Assembly (NCBI GenBank): GCA_019096155.1
Contig: JAHCVI010000001.1
Span: 4,526,001-4,590,000 of the forward strand
Length of the DNA stretch: 64,000 nt
From: Staphylotrichum longicolle
Taxonomy: Eukaryota > Ascomycota > Sordariomycetes > Sordariales > Chaetomiaceae
Direction of reading: 5' to 3'
This document shows positions 35,996 through 46,878 of this stretch, one piece after another. Under the pieces are notes generated by a model. The model ran no database searches and was not told where the DNA came from. It saw nothing but the letters and a program-made list of their open reading frames with translations. Position numbers and translations under genes: made by a program. Position 1 is the first letter of the stretch; each line of letters opens with the position of its first letter.

Positions 35996-38900
35996 CTAAG
36001 CAGAAGTCTGCTCCGACTTGGGGCTTCTCTTGAACAGCCCCTTGACTGCGCTCACACCCTTGCCGACAAGTCGGAAAAGGGGCCCAAGGCCAAAGCTGGT
36101 ACCCTTGACGCGGACGGTGTACACGAAGAAGTAGACAAGCCTGTCCCAGTCAGTTTATCCGCTCGATGCCTGTCTTTGTGTTCAGGGGTGACTTACAGCC
36201 AGTTGGTAAAGCAAAACACGAGGAAGATGCCAAAGTTGCGCCACTTGTAGTTCGGCGAAATGCCCAACGTCTCAAGGTACTCGGACCCGCTCGCGTAGGG
36301 GCAGTAACCGCAGTCGGACGTATCGTTGGGGTTCATGAGATAGCCACGGCCGGCCTCGCGCACGAAGCTGGCGGCAAAGTCGAGGCAGGTCTGGCCCGAT
36401 GGCGGGTTGAAGTAGGCAGCCTCGTTGGGCGCGCACCGAACAGTCTGGTTGGCCAGGGTGGCAGACAGGACGCCGGCAATCCAGTACGAGCTGGGGTTGA
36501 GCCAGTAGAGCTGAGAGGAGTCAGTCATCGTGTCCTGCATTGAAAAGACATGCGAGGGTTACGACTTACCCAGTACTTCCAGAACACATTCAGCTGCGAG
36601 TAGGGCACCACGACACCATTAAACAAGCAGAAAATGACCAAGAAACACGGCAGGATGTTGCTGATGACGGTGAAGCTCGGCGCCCACGCGCAGATCCACT
36701 GGCCCCAGCTGGACTGAAACAGGAAGAACAGCAGCGTCATGAGGAAGACATACCCCGCCGAGGGAGCATCATACGGCAAACCGGCAGGCAGATACCAGAG
36801 CAGCCAGTACAAGACGCCAGCCACCAGCGACCCGGGGATCTCGCTGAGCACCTCGGCCGTGCAGAACGCGACCCACCCGTAGATGCGCGAGGGGTGCTCG
36901 CGGGCCTCCCAAAGGGCGCGGTTGGAGTAGAACTTGGGCAGGACGGCGTTGAGGACGGTCGCGGGGATCATGATGATGAGGAAGGACGAGAACATGGCGT
37001 TTTGCATGTCGGCGGCCGTGTCGCCCAGGTTCCAGAAGGTGAACCCGTTGAAGATTCCGATGATGACGGCCGTGAAGAGGCGGCCGTAGATGTAGGAGGG
37101 GTCACGCCACTGGCGGATGAACATGCGCTTGGTCAGGAGGAGGATCTGGGCGGGAATGGCGGCGGCGAACTCGTGGGACGGGGTTTGGGAGTCGGAGGTG
37201 GTGGAGGTAGCGGTGGCGTTCTTGCTGGTGCGCTCGGCCTTGAGTTGTTGGATCTCGGCCAGGAGGGTCTTGTTCTCCGGAGAGGAGCGCCACTCGTTGG
37301 ACCAGTTGATGCGGCGGCCGTCGGGGCGACGACCGCCCTTGATGGCAGTTTCCAACAGGAACTCGGCCACGTTGCGGCCCGGCGGGCAGTGCACGCCGCG
37401 GTCAGCAAAGTACTGCACCACGGCGCTGCCGTCCTGACCGACGGGGCCGAAGTAGATGGTGTTGCCGCCCGGGTTGAGAGCCAGGATCTTGTCAAACTCT
37501 TGCAGCAGGTCCGACGACGGCTGGTGGATGGTGCAGATAATGGCCTGCCCGGCCGCGCACAGCTTGCGGAGGAAACGCACAATGGAGAAGGCCGACTGGG
37601 CGTCCAGGCCGCTGGTGGGCTCGTCGAGGAAGAGGAGCAGAGAAGGCCGCGCGGCCAGCTCAACGCCAATGGTCAGCCGCTTCTTTTGTTCGACGCCGAG
37701 CGAGCTGATGATGGCGTCTTGGATCTCTTTGAGCTCAAGAAGATCAAGCACCTTGTCGACGTAGTCCAGCTTCTCCTGGCGGGGGATGCTGCGGTCCTGG
37801 CGGAGCAGGGCCGAGAACTCAATAGCCTCGCGGACCGTGGCCGACTCCTCGTGCAGGTCCATCTGCTCGACAAAGCCGGTGCTGCGCTGGAAGTCGTTGC
37901 CCAGGGGCTTGCCGTCAACGAGCATGCTGCCGCCAACCACACCGACTGTCTGGCGCTGTGAGAGCGTGTTGAGCAGCGTCGTCTTGCCGGCACCACTGGC
38001 GCCCATGAGAGCAACCATGACACCGGGCTTGGCGTAGCCGTTGACGCCGTTGAGCAGTCGTTTGGGGCCAGCCGGGGTAGGGACGGTGTAGGTCACATCC
38101 TCCCAGGTGAAGACCCGCTCACTGCCCGTGAGGCCCTTGAAGGCGCTGTCCTCGGCGCCGGACTCGACGTTGGTGGACGAAGAGTGCCCGGACACATTGC
38201 CCTTCTCCTCGTCAGCAGGGCCTGCTGACTTGGTCTGCTTGGCTGTGCGCTTCGACCGCTTAAAGACGAGAGCGCCGCCGCCGCCGCCGCCAAAGGAGAT
38301 GACCTCGTTCGCCAGCATCGTCACGAGCAGATAGAGCACCGAGAAGGCAATCAGAACGCCAAAGTTGCGCCAGAGATGGGCTCGAGTGTAGTCAAACTGC
38401 GCGGCAATGTAGTCGTCGCCCAGAATGCTGGTGCTTCCGAGCTCAGCACCGGCGATAGCGCAGCCTTGGTTCTCAGGGAGCACCCCGGGTCCCTGCGGCA
38501 CGAGCTGAGCAGGGGCGCACTCCATCGTACGGGCGTGGAACTCGTTGGATATGACGCCCTCAAAGGAGTAGCTAAGCTAGTGAAGAGTCAGCACGTGAAC
38601 CCGTTGCACTCTGCTAGTCAAGCCAACTTACCGGGTTGATGTGGACGATCCAGCCAAACCAGATCTTCTGCGAGAGCAACACCGGCTTTGAGATGACGTA
38701 TCCGGTGTAGATGACAAGCAGGTTCAGGGCCATTCCCGAAAAGCGGACGGCGTCGTCGATAGACGGCGACATGGAAGCCAGCATGCGGTACAGGGCCGTG
38801 ATGCAGAACGTGGTTGTGTACATGAACAGCAGCTGGATGAAGAACTTGCCGGGGTGAACGTCGAGGCCGGTCATGAAGTACATGAGAATGCCGAAGACGA

Positions 38901-40875
38901 TGACCTGAGCTATCAACACAGGCAAGTCCACGAGAGCTCTGGCGAGGGTGACGGCGCTGGGGCGGTAGAAGGCGTACTCCTTGTGGCGGGCGACGATGCC
39001 TCGTCCGGAGACGGCCTTCATTAGCTCAGCGAGCTGAAGCCAGCCGAGGAAGACACAGGAGAAGAAGACGGCACCGCCACGCAGGAAGCTGCCGGCTGTC
39101 GAAGAAGGAGTATCGTAGAAGAGAGAACCCACGATGAGACCGTTGCTGATGATGGTGAAGTACTTGGAGTAAAGCTCCGTCTTGTCGCCGCCAATCAGCC
39201 AGAACTCGCGGCGAGCACATGCCAGAACCTGCTTCCAGAACGGGATGGTGTAGTTGGAGCTTGCGGCCACGCGCCGCGACTTCTGCTCCTGGACCGACTG
39301 CTTGAACATCTGCATGTCGGCGTGGCCCGTCTTTTGGAGGTGCTGCTCAAAGTCCTCGACATCAGCGAGCAGCCTCTTGTAGGCGGGGCTCTCGCGGAAG
39401 GCCTTCTCCAGCTCTTCGGCGGTCTTGGGGCAGCGCTGTTCGTAACCCTCGCGGAACTGCCGAGAGTTGGGGTCGCAGATGGAAGTGAGAAAGTCGGGGG
39501 TGGTCTGCCGTGGCGGAGCGTAGAAACCGAGGTCCTCAAAGTACTTCCTCGCCTCCTTGGCGGGCCCCTGATACAGCATGCGGCCCTCGTCAATGACCAA
39601 GACCTTGTCCATCAGCTCGTAGATGCCCTCGCCGGCCTGATACAGGGTGGTGATGGTGGTGCGGTCTGAGACGTCGGTCATGATGCGCAATGACTTGGCG
39701 TAATCGAGTGCCGTCGACGCATCCAACCCCCTCGTAGAGTTATCCCAAGTTACGAGGGATGATTTTGTAGCAAGCGTCTCGGCGATACTAACCCGCTTCC
39801 TCTCACCTCCCGAGACACCGCGGACGTAGGCGTTTCCGACGAGCGTGTTCTCGGTGTGCTTGATGGCGAACATGCGCAACAGCGCGTCGATGATGACGTT
39901 GACCTCGTGTCTCATGTTCTTCCTTGTCTTGTTGAGAAGGGAGAACTTGAGCGTCTGGCCAACAGTCAGAGTGGGCAGATGCTCGTCGTCCTCGGCGTTG
40001 TAGACCACCTCGCCACGGTACTTCTTGCGGGCCTCGTCTGCGGGGATGCCACTGTACGACACTTCGCCCTCAACGGACGCGTATGAATCCCTGCTGTTGG
40101 CGATGACCTTGAGGAAGGTGCTGCACCCGCTGCCAGGCCGCCCAAGAACCATCATCATCTCGCCGTGCCGCACAACACCGGTGAAGTCGTTGAGTAGTGT
40201 TCGGAGCTCCCCGCCGTGGCCAATACGCAACCCGGGGAAGAAGCCGCAGAGGATATTGTACAAATCGGGGCCGAATGTGCCGAGGATCGCCTGTGGTAGT
40301 GTCCGTACAAAGGAGGCGCCGCTCGCGACGCCCTTGACCGTCAAGTGCTTGAAAACGACGCCCAGCTTCTTTGTCGACTCGCCCGACTCGGTTCGCTTCT
40401 CGAGATGGCCATCGCGCATGAACTGTTCTAGGGGAAACTCGTCCTCGTCTGTGGTGGTCTTGTCGTCGTCGGAGTCCTCCTCGACCCTGGCTTCCTCATC
40501 GGCCTGCCCGGCGGCGGCAGCCTTGGATCTCCCACTGGCGGCCGATGTTATCCGCCTGAAGAGGCTGTTCTTGGTTCTTGCCGACTTTTGCGAGGCGGCT
40601 GCGTGGGAGCGGGTGTTGGTGAGTCTGGTGCTAAGCTCATGTTGGAGCTCTTCAAAGTCGTGCATGGCCATGCGCTGGCTGACGGCGCCTCCGATCTCGC
40701 GCTCACCCCAGATGCCCTCGACCTCGGGACTTGGGGGAACTCTGGTAGTCTCGCCAGTTTCGATGTGGTCTTCTTGATTTACCGGAGACTGTGTGTCGTC
40801 TCTGTGGTGCAGAGAGTCCGGGAGGACATCTGCTGCCCTCCGGCGCATGCCCTCTTCTGTCGAGTGCCCCCACAT
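35996..40875 (-). CDS. Full-size ABCG (PDR-type) multidrug ABC transporter, 4 exons
   Basis: Predicted 1,569 residues in the NBD-TMD-NBD-TMD order of pleiotropic drug resistance pumps. Exons on the minus strand: 40875-38632, 38576-36570, 36510-36197, 36140-35996; all joins are in frame. NBD1 has the PDR-specific degenerate Walker A GRPGSGCST, signature VSGGERKRVS and WDNSTRGLDAST. NBD2 has GASGAGKTTLLN, the signature-position sequence LGVEQKKRLTIG and LLFLDEPTSGLD. The long cytoplasmic N-terminus carries an acidic Asp/Glu-rich stretch. Its place beside the NRPS suggests export of, or self-protection against, the peptide at the plasma membrane. I recall a PDR gene (abcB) next to pes1 in A. fumigatus, which would make this arrangement conserved; a synteny comparison would confirm it. 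Confidence 0.95.
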
Positions 40876-42626
40876 GGTGCTGACTGGTTTCCGGGTTGTG
40901 TGTTTGAGGAATCAAAGGCTGAAGGAGGACTTTGGTTGGGAAGAAGAAGACAATTCAGCAAATACCAACTATGATCCCCAGTGATGCATTGAATCTGCAC
41001 GGTCAGAGAGGCACAGCAACAGTGTGTCTGACCTGAGCCACTGGGGAGGGCAACAACGGCGTTTTGGCGTTTGCTGTGGTCTCAAACATGCAAAAGTGCG
41101 TTACACGCAGATGGTTATATATCCCAATGCTGATTTCTCAGCACAAATGGTGTTCCGTCATACCCATGTTCGTCTCTCCCTTACATGCAGGGTCAGGCCC
41201 CGGGGATATGCACAGTCAGCAGCGTACCCCTTCCACGGGCACCGTCTGAATCACCACCGGATGGAGATAACGGTTAACATTTACGGCAACAAGGAGATTT
41301 CATCATTGCAACTCTGGGCGCGCTAAGTTTGGCTCAGCCAGTCACCAGCCAGCCAAAGGGGTGTTCTGGCCCACACGTCCGTGTTGGGAACCCCCGGAGC
41401 AGCCCTGGCAAGCGTGGGTTGGCCGGGTGCTGGTGCTGAAACGTCACTGCCCAGAAGCGCTGGTGGGAGGTTTCGAAGGCTGTCGAAGGTGTGTGACCCC
41501 ACTGATGCTCGCAAATCGAGATGGAGTGTGCGAAGATCCTTTATCTGACTGGCTCCAGCAGCCGAAGAAGATCGGAGTTAGGCATTTGAGGATGCAGTGC
41601 CGGTGGGAATCCCCTGACAAATGAGGGCTCTCTTCTGGACCTGTGTTCATCCGGCTCTGCTCCAAATTAGAAATCAGGCTTCTCCCGTTTTTGACATTTC
41701 AGACCTCCCTCCCCCACCACGCCCACCCAGTGGGTTCCCATGCGGGCGATAAGTGCCTGTCTCAGCCTGTGAAGGGCCCAAATCGCCGAAAACCCTGGGA
41801 TCATACGAAGAGACCTCCCCACTTGACGATCCGCCCGGAGTTAAGGATGGAAATTGACGTCTTGTTCCCGAGTCGCATTGACCTCGATGTCAGGCTTCAA
41901 GATCTGTGCCTTTTGCTGCTGAGAAACGGGGTGCTGCACAATCTGACATCCATGGTTTCCATCTTTTGTGAAAAATATGCACAGCCGGGCTGACCCACTG
42001 CCAAGATCGGAAGCGCTCCCGTCGCTCCTCCCGATTCGTCGTGAATCAAGATGAAATCATTCCTGGATCCACGGCTGGGGTAAGATTACGAACTGCGGAG
42101 AACCCTGGTGAGCCGTCGCTGGCTCGACCAACACCAGCTGTGTTTTGAGAGGTTGAATCACGATGAGTCCTGCCGTGTGTTGGCTTTGGAGGCATGTTTC
42201 AGATGTTGAGCGACGAAGGGCTCTTGTCAAGATTGTCTCGCCGTGAGATTCGCGCTCAGTTCCAATGTGACAGAATGGCGAGATCAATCAATGGGTTTGG
42301 GGTTTAACAATGGGACAGGGGGACGTGATGAAGCAAGATGTGCTCCTTCCGGAACAGAGAAGGCGGCGTCCACCAAGTCACTAAGACAACCGTGATATCT
42401 CTATTTCTCCCTAAGAAAACCGAGACAGCACGAGTTTGACTGAAATAAAGCGTATTACTATTCAACAAGAGTCAGGTAGTAACAACTTAGGATCGGTCAA
42501 AAGTCAGAGGCCGGTAGCGTTGCAACCACATGCAATGCTCACTCACAGCAACGGCACATTCACGGTCATCATTATTGGTCTTCATTCAACTCCAGTGCTC
42601 GCTAAAAAGACACAACCAACCATCCT
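40876..42626. other. Intergenic region between PDR transporter and bZIP gene
   Basis: The segment holds the PDR promoter (right of 40875) and the 3' flank of the bZIP gene. Short frames show no recognisable similarity. I found no clear PDR-response-like palindrome by eye. Confidence 0.5.
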
Positions 42627-43397
42627 TCAGTCCTTGGTCCCCTCTCCCCCATGCTTCATCTTGAGCATCTCCCTCAGCGCAGCGATTTCGGCCTCCTGCC
42701 GTGCCAACTTGATCCTCAGATCATCTCTCTCTTGCTTCACCTCCTTGACCTCTTCCTCAAGCTCCTGGATGCGGTCGATCTTCTTTTGGCGGTACCGCTT
42801 CGCCGCGAGGTTGTTGCGGTACCGCCGCGAGACGACCTCCGGGTCCTCGTCCTCGTCATCATGCGGGCAGAGCTCCTCCGTGGCGGCGGAGCGCTTGGTG
42901 ACTCTCCCGTCGGTGGTGCGCGTGAGCGAGGCACCTGCCGGCCGACGTCCGGGCTTGGAGGGCTTGCGCTGCTGCGGCAACTTGAGGCCGGGGAACAGCG
43001 CCGGGCCGTCCGGGCTGGGCGGCGCAGGAGAGGGCGACGGGAGGAGGGTGGTGACAGGGGTCGTATCGACAGAGGTGGATGCCGAGCTTGTCAAGGGCGG
43101 CACGGGGAGAGATGCGGGGTAGTAGTCAAAGAGAGGTGTGGCGAACGAGTCGAGAGGATTGTAGTCCAAGTCGAGGTCGGTCGTGGGGAAACTTGACAGG
43201 TCTGCTGCGAATGATGCTGCGGTTGTTGAAGTGGGATCGATGAGATTGAAACCGTCGGCCGTTGCTTGGTCCCAGGCAAGGTGGGTCAGGAAGTCATCGA
43301 GGTCGAGGTGACTACCATTGCTGGGGTTGGAAGAAGAAGTGTGCGGAGAGACGAACGCATGACATGGCAGCGACGACTGATGAGGCCATTCTTGCAC
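42627..43397 (-). CDS. bZIP transcription factor (5' end unresolved)
   Basis: The frame encodes about 256 residues ending at the TGA in 42627-42629. A basic region RRYRNNLAAKRYRQKK (bZIP pattern N-x2-AA-x-R-x-R) leads into leucine heptads IQELEEEV...LRIKLARQ...ALREML near the C-terminus. The N-terminal half is Ser/Thr/Pro/Asp rich, as in activation domains. No in-frame ATG precedes the conserved part; the frame opens with GTG after an upstream stop, so a first coding exon upstream is likely. DNA-binding regulator in the nucleus; target genes unknown. Its distance from the NRPS (about 9 kb, across the PDR gene) makes a cluster role possible but unproven. Confidence 0.85.
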   Translation of the reverse strand: MQEWPHQSSLPCHAFVSPHTSSSNPSNGSHLDLDDFLTHLAWDQATADGFNLIDPTSTTAASFAADLSSFPTTDLDLDYNPLDSFATPLFDYYPASLPVPPLTSSASTSVDTTPVTTLLPSPSPAPPSPDGPALFPGLKLPQQRKPSKPGRRPAGASLTRTTDGRVTKRSAATEELCPHDDEDEDPEVVSRRYRNNLAAKRYRQKKIDRIQELEEEVKEVKQERDDLRIKLARQEAEIAALREMLKMKHGGEGTKD

Positions 43398-44369
43398 TAT
43401 GGAATGGCGGCCCCTTTAAAGCAGAGGCCGGAATGCCTTTTCAAAAGGGATGCGAAAAAGGTTCCGCGGGTGCAAGATGATGAGAAAGGGAAGAGGGGGG
43501 GTGGTGAGACGAGTGGCGGGACTGTCATTTTGTACACGATTGTCGGATACACCCACGGTCCCCGTCTGACGAGCAATCACCCCACTTTCCCCCGACATGC
43601 ACAGCCCATCATCACGTTGATCCATTTCCTGTCACTTCCGCTCACAGGATCGTTGCCCAGGCCAGAACTATTGCCTTGATTTGGCTTACAACCCCCCATT
43701 GCACATGAAGGATCACAAAATGCGACACCACTTGCTTGAACATGACGAGATAACCCTTGAGTGGGGGTCAAGCGCGTCTTGCGAGATGCTGAGCGCTCAT
43801 GTCACTTGAAGATGCGTTGCAGCTCATCTCGACCATTCATCTCACCCCCTTCCACGATTAGACTGTATGTTCGTTGAGGATTCGATGCCGAGGCTGAGAT
43901 GGCAGTTCCATGCGAGCAAAGCTGGGAGGTCCTGCCGCGATGCTGACCCCAAGTCCATTGCAGCAACCGTATCCGTTGTGCGTTTGGGTCGTATGAAATG
44001 GGGAGACCGAGCGTTAATGGACGAGGATCTCGGGAATTCGTAGTTCCTCGATGTCTCGTCAAGAGGATCCTGTTACTGACTGTGAGAATCTGGTAATGAG
44101 TGTACCAGTAAAACTACCTTCCTGTCCACTGATTGGAACTGCAGAGTTGTATGTACAAGAGGCATTCTGCCAATTATGTGTTCCTTACTCAACTGTCTTC
44201 AGTCGGCTTTTGCTGTCTCCGTCCAGAACAAAACCCAGCATATGTTGCCAAACACCATCTCCTCCCGGCCTTCAGTGTCTTCGATACCATTGACGAGGTG
44301 GACGCTCTGAAGCCATGCCCTTGCGCTTGGAGTCCCTTGGGATCTTGGGGAGTGAACAGTTGGAGCCCG
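43398..44369. other. Intergenic region, bZIP 5' flank
   Basis: Probably includes the bZIP promoter and its missing first exon. Candidate short frames are not convincing. No RNA gene seen. Confidence 0.45.
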
Positions 44370-45254
44370 CTAGGTTTGTGGCACATTGCTGTGAGGGATG
44401 TGTAAGGCCGGGGCTAGGTGAATGGACGGGGTTACCCGGGAGCCTGAAGCAGTCAAGCTGTCCAGACCCTGTGTGGCCAGAATAGCTTGGGCGGATCGCA
44501 GCGCTCGTGCATGGAAAGCTGCTTCCGCTTGGGCGCGTTGAGACGCCTGGCTGGCTGGAGCCGGGGCACATTGGCTCGGGGCAGCCCGGGCAGCGTGAAT
44601 TGTTCTGGGAAGCGACGCAGGAAACATCTGCGAGTCCTGCGGTCCTGGCGCAGCCCGGATAAATTCGGCCACCTGGTGGGATGGAGCGCGAACACTTTGA
44701 TGATTTTGGGGTGCCGAAGCAGCTGGCATTGGCTGTGTCGTTTGAGGAGCCGGGTTGAGGGGGCCTGGGGCTCTGCGGTAGGTTGGGGCGGCCGAGAGGG
44801 GTCGAACTGGTCTCGAAGCTGGGGTCTGAATCGATGTCGAATTTGTACCCAGGCACCCATGCAAGACGCCAAAGGCCTGCAAGAGCTGCGAGATTTGCTC
44901 ATCTATCAGACGTGTGGCCTGCAAACCTGGAGCGGTCTGTAACGCTGGGGCGATCCGCAAGAGCTGATCGGTTTGCACTCCTTCAGCCATCCGCAGAGCC
45001 TCAGCAGCATGCAGCGCTTGAGCTGCCTGAACCACCTGTGCTGCACGAGCGGCCTGAGTTCCTTGCAACACCCTGGCCGCTTCTGTGATCTCCCAGGCGT
45101 GGGCGGGTTGCGCAAGGCGGAAGGGGCGGCTGTCCTGGGGGCCTGGGATGACTGGCGCAGCACTGGGTGCTGGGTTCACTACCCCGTGGTTCTCATTCTT
45201 TCTCTCGATGCGAACAACGAAGGCGTCTGGAAATATGGTGGGATCCGGGGGCAT
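44370..45254 (-). CDS. Low-complexity Ala/Gln/Pro-rich hypothetical reading frame
   Basis: An open frame of 294 codons begins with ATG at 45254. After about 60 residues it becomes a repetitive stretch rich in Ala, Gln, Pro and Arg (patterns such as AARAAQVVQAAQALHAAEA) with coiled-coil or disordered character. Its start (MPPDPTIFPDAF...RIERKNEN) resembles the segment that follows RING1 in fungal RBR ubiquitin ligases. It overlaps the RING frame just upstream in another frame. It may be the tail of a disrupted RBR gene rather than a protein of its own. No Cys-rich IBR domain follows. Confidence 0.35.
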   Translation of the reverse strand: MPPDPTIFPDAFVVRIERKNENHGVVNPAPSAAPVIPGPQDSRPFRLAQPAHAWEITEAARVLQGTQAARAAQVVQAAQALHAAEALRMAEGVQTDQLLRIAPALQTAPGLQATRLIDEQISQLLQAFGVLHGCLGTNSTSIQTPASRPVRPLSAAPTYRRAPGPLNPAPQTTQPMPAASAPQNHQSVRAPSHQVAEFIRAAPGPQDSQMFPASLPRTIHAARAAPSQCAPAPASQASQRAQAEAAFHARALRSAQAILATQGLDSLTASGSRVTPSIHLAPALHIPHSNVPQT

Positions 45255-45492
45255 GTAGGCCGCAACATTGCGGAGGATGCCAGCCTTCGTGCTCGGTCAC
45301 GAGAGCAGCCTCGAACCAGGTCCTGATACATAATTCGCAGTAGAAGTGGTGACAATGTTGACCTTTGGCACTGGGTGGCAGGATGTCGAGACAGAGGAGA
45401 CACGGCCTGCCGGGCGTTTGCTGTGGTTGATGATGTTGGGCCGCAGGTAGCCCATAAAGTTGGAAATTTGCGTAACGTGGGAGTCCTGCCAT
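45193..45492 (-). pseudogene. RING1-like fragment of an RBR E3 ubiquitin ligase, frame-disrupted
   Basis: From ATG 45492 the frame encodes about 99 residues containing CLLCLDILPPSAKGQHCHHF, then YCELC, then PPQCC. This is the Cys/His spacing of RING1 in fungal RBR ligases. Directly after CCG the frame runs into unrelated sequence and stops, while the +1 frame continues with RBR-like MPPDPTIFPDAFVVRIERK. I found no plausible intron that keeps the cysteine pair and joins the two frames. It therefore looks like a damaged or truncated gene, though a misassembled base is possible. An upstream exon ending near 45,560 may exist. Confidence 0.5.
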
Positions 45493-46241
45493 GTCGATGG
45501 GCGGCGAGATGGGGCCGAAGGCGACCGGACAAGCTGGGATCTAAGTGCCACGACAAAATATACCAATCTCAGTAAGAAAGATTCGATATCTTCTTTCGTG
45601 TGCTGGGAGAGACCCGGCATAATACGATGCTGAGGTTGATGAGGACAGTAGGGTCCGGGCAGCACCAGCGGCAGAAAATAGGACAAGTTGGCCGATCATC
45701 ATCGTAACTGCCAATCTAAGGCACATGTTCTTGGAACTCACGGCTGTCAGCACAACTTTGAGGGCCAGGACGGCCCCAACGGGATAAAGGGGAAAGTGTT
45801 CCGGCAGGAGTCGGCGTGATGTGATTGGCATTCCGTCGTGTCGCACAGGGCCAAGATTTTTGGAGGACCACGATCTCTTCCCGTCCCTGTTGTCATTTTT
45901 TTCTCTTCAGAGGCGTAGAACTTGGACTCGAAGTTTCAGTGGGGGATCCAAGGGCATTGCCACGAGTGATGATGGGAAGGAGAGGCGTGGTTGGCAGTGC
46001 GTCCCGATGTGGCCATCGCGCTGGCCTTGTCCAATCAAGTCTTCCAAACCCATTGTTCCAGGCCCACATTGACGAAGCAACTACCACTCTGCAACCCCTC
46101 CATCATCAACAAACTCACCTCGACCCCGTCCTCCGAACAGACGAGGCCCTCCTCCAGCGCATCTAATATTGCAGACCTCTACCCCACGAGCCTCGCGACG
46201 AACCCTCCAATCCAGCAACTTCGACGAAAAACCGAAGAACA
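45493..46241. other. Intergenic region, SPC19 promoter side
   Basis: No supported gene. The frame encoding QHTKEDIESFLLRLVYFVVAL at about 45,560-45,620 (minus) may be an upstream exon of the RING-like gene. The part near 46,200 is the SPC19 leader. Confidence 0.4.
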
Positions 46242-46878
46242 ATGTCGACCTCAGCCCCTGCGAGCTACGCCGACTGCGTCACCTCGCTGCGCATTTCCCT
46301 CTCCTTCCTCGAGTCCTCCGTTGCCACTCTCGGCGCTGGCGTGCAAGACTTTCCCCGCCTTTCCTCCGTCCTCAAGACCGTCCGCGTACGTTTCCCTTCT
46401 CCCAACCCCCACCGCGTTCACCCCGCACCATACCCGCAAGGGCGGTTACTAACGCGCCGACGGACAGCACTACGAACTAATCCCCCAGCCGACCCTCGCC
46501 GCCGCCGAGTCCTCCCTGCGCGACGAGATCGGTCCCTTTGTCGCCCTCCTCCTCGACCGCGCAGACAAGCACCTCGAGCGGCAGGCGCGGCGGATCGAGA
46601 CCCTCAAGGCGAGGGCGGAGCTCAACGCGGGGCGCCTGTCGCATTACTCGGGCGCCGACTCAGACCGCGCTCCCCACGGCGCTGCCAAGATGAAGGGAAG
46701 CAGAAACAACGCGGGTGGGAGCGGGAGCGGGAAGGGCAAGCCGCTCGGCGGTGGGGCTGCGTTGCGGGCCAACATGGTCCGGCAGCGCAAGGAGGCACTC
46801 AAGTATAGTGTCGAGCGGCTCGAGCTGGAGGTGCTGCAGAAGGAGCGGGAGTTGAGGATGAGGTTGGAGCAGGCCTGA
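46242..46878 (+). CDS. SPC19: DASH/Dam1 complex subunit Spc19
   Basis: Two exons, 46242-46385 and 46468-46878, encode 184 residues. The intron has donor GTACGT and a perfect TACTAAC branch site (46448-46454) before the acceptor. The protein opens with YADCVTSLRISLSFLESSV and continues, after the splice, with HYELIPQPTLAAAESSLRDE, both hallmarks of fungal Spc19. The C-terminus is a long coiled coil (RQRKEALKYSVERLELEVLQ...). Spc19 belongs to the ten-subunit ring that couples kinetochores to spindle microtubules, so it acts in the nucleus at mitosis. The Gly/Ser/Lys-rich insert near residue 115 is variable in the family. Confidence 0.92.

Noticed and set aside
36540..37961. 473-codon plus-strand open frame antisense to the PDR transporter
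   Set aside because: It mirrors the third-codon-position bias of the PDR gene, shows no domain and is composed of low-complexity Gly/Val/Asp/Arg-rich sequence.
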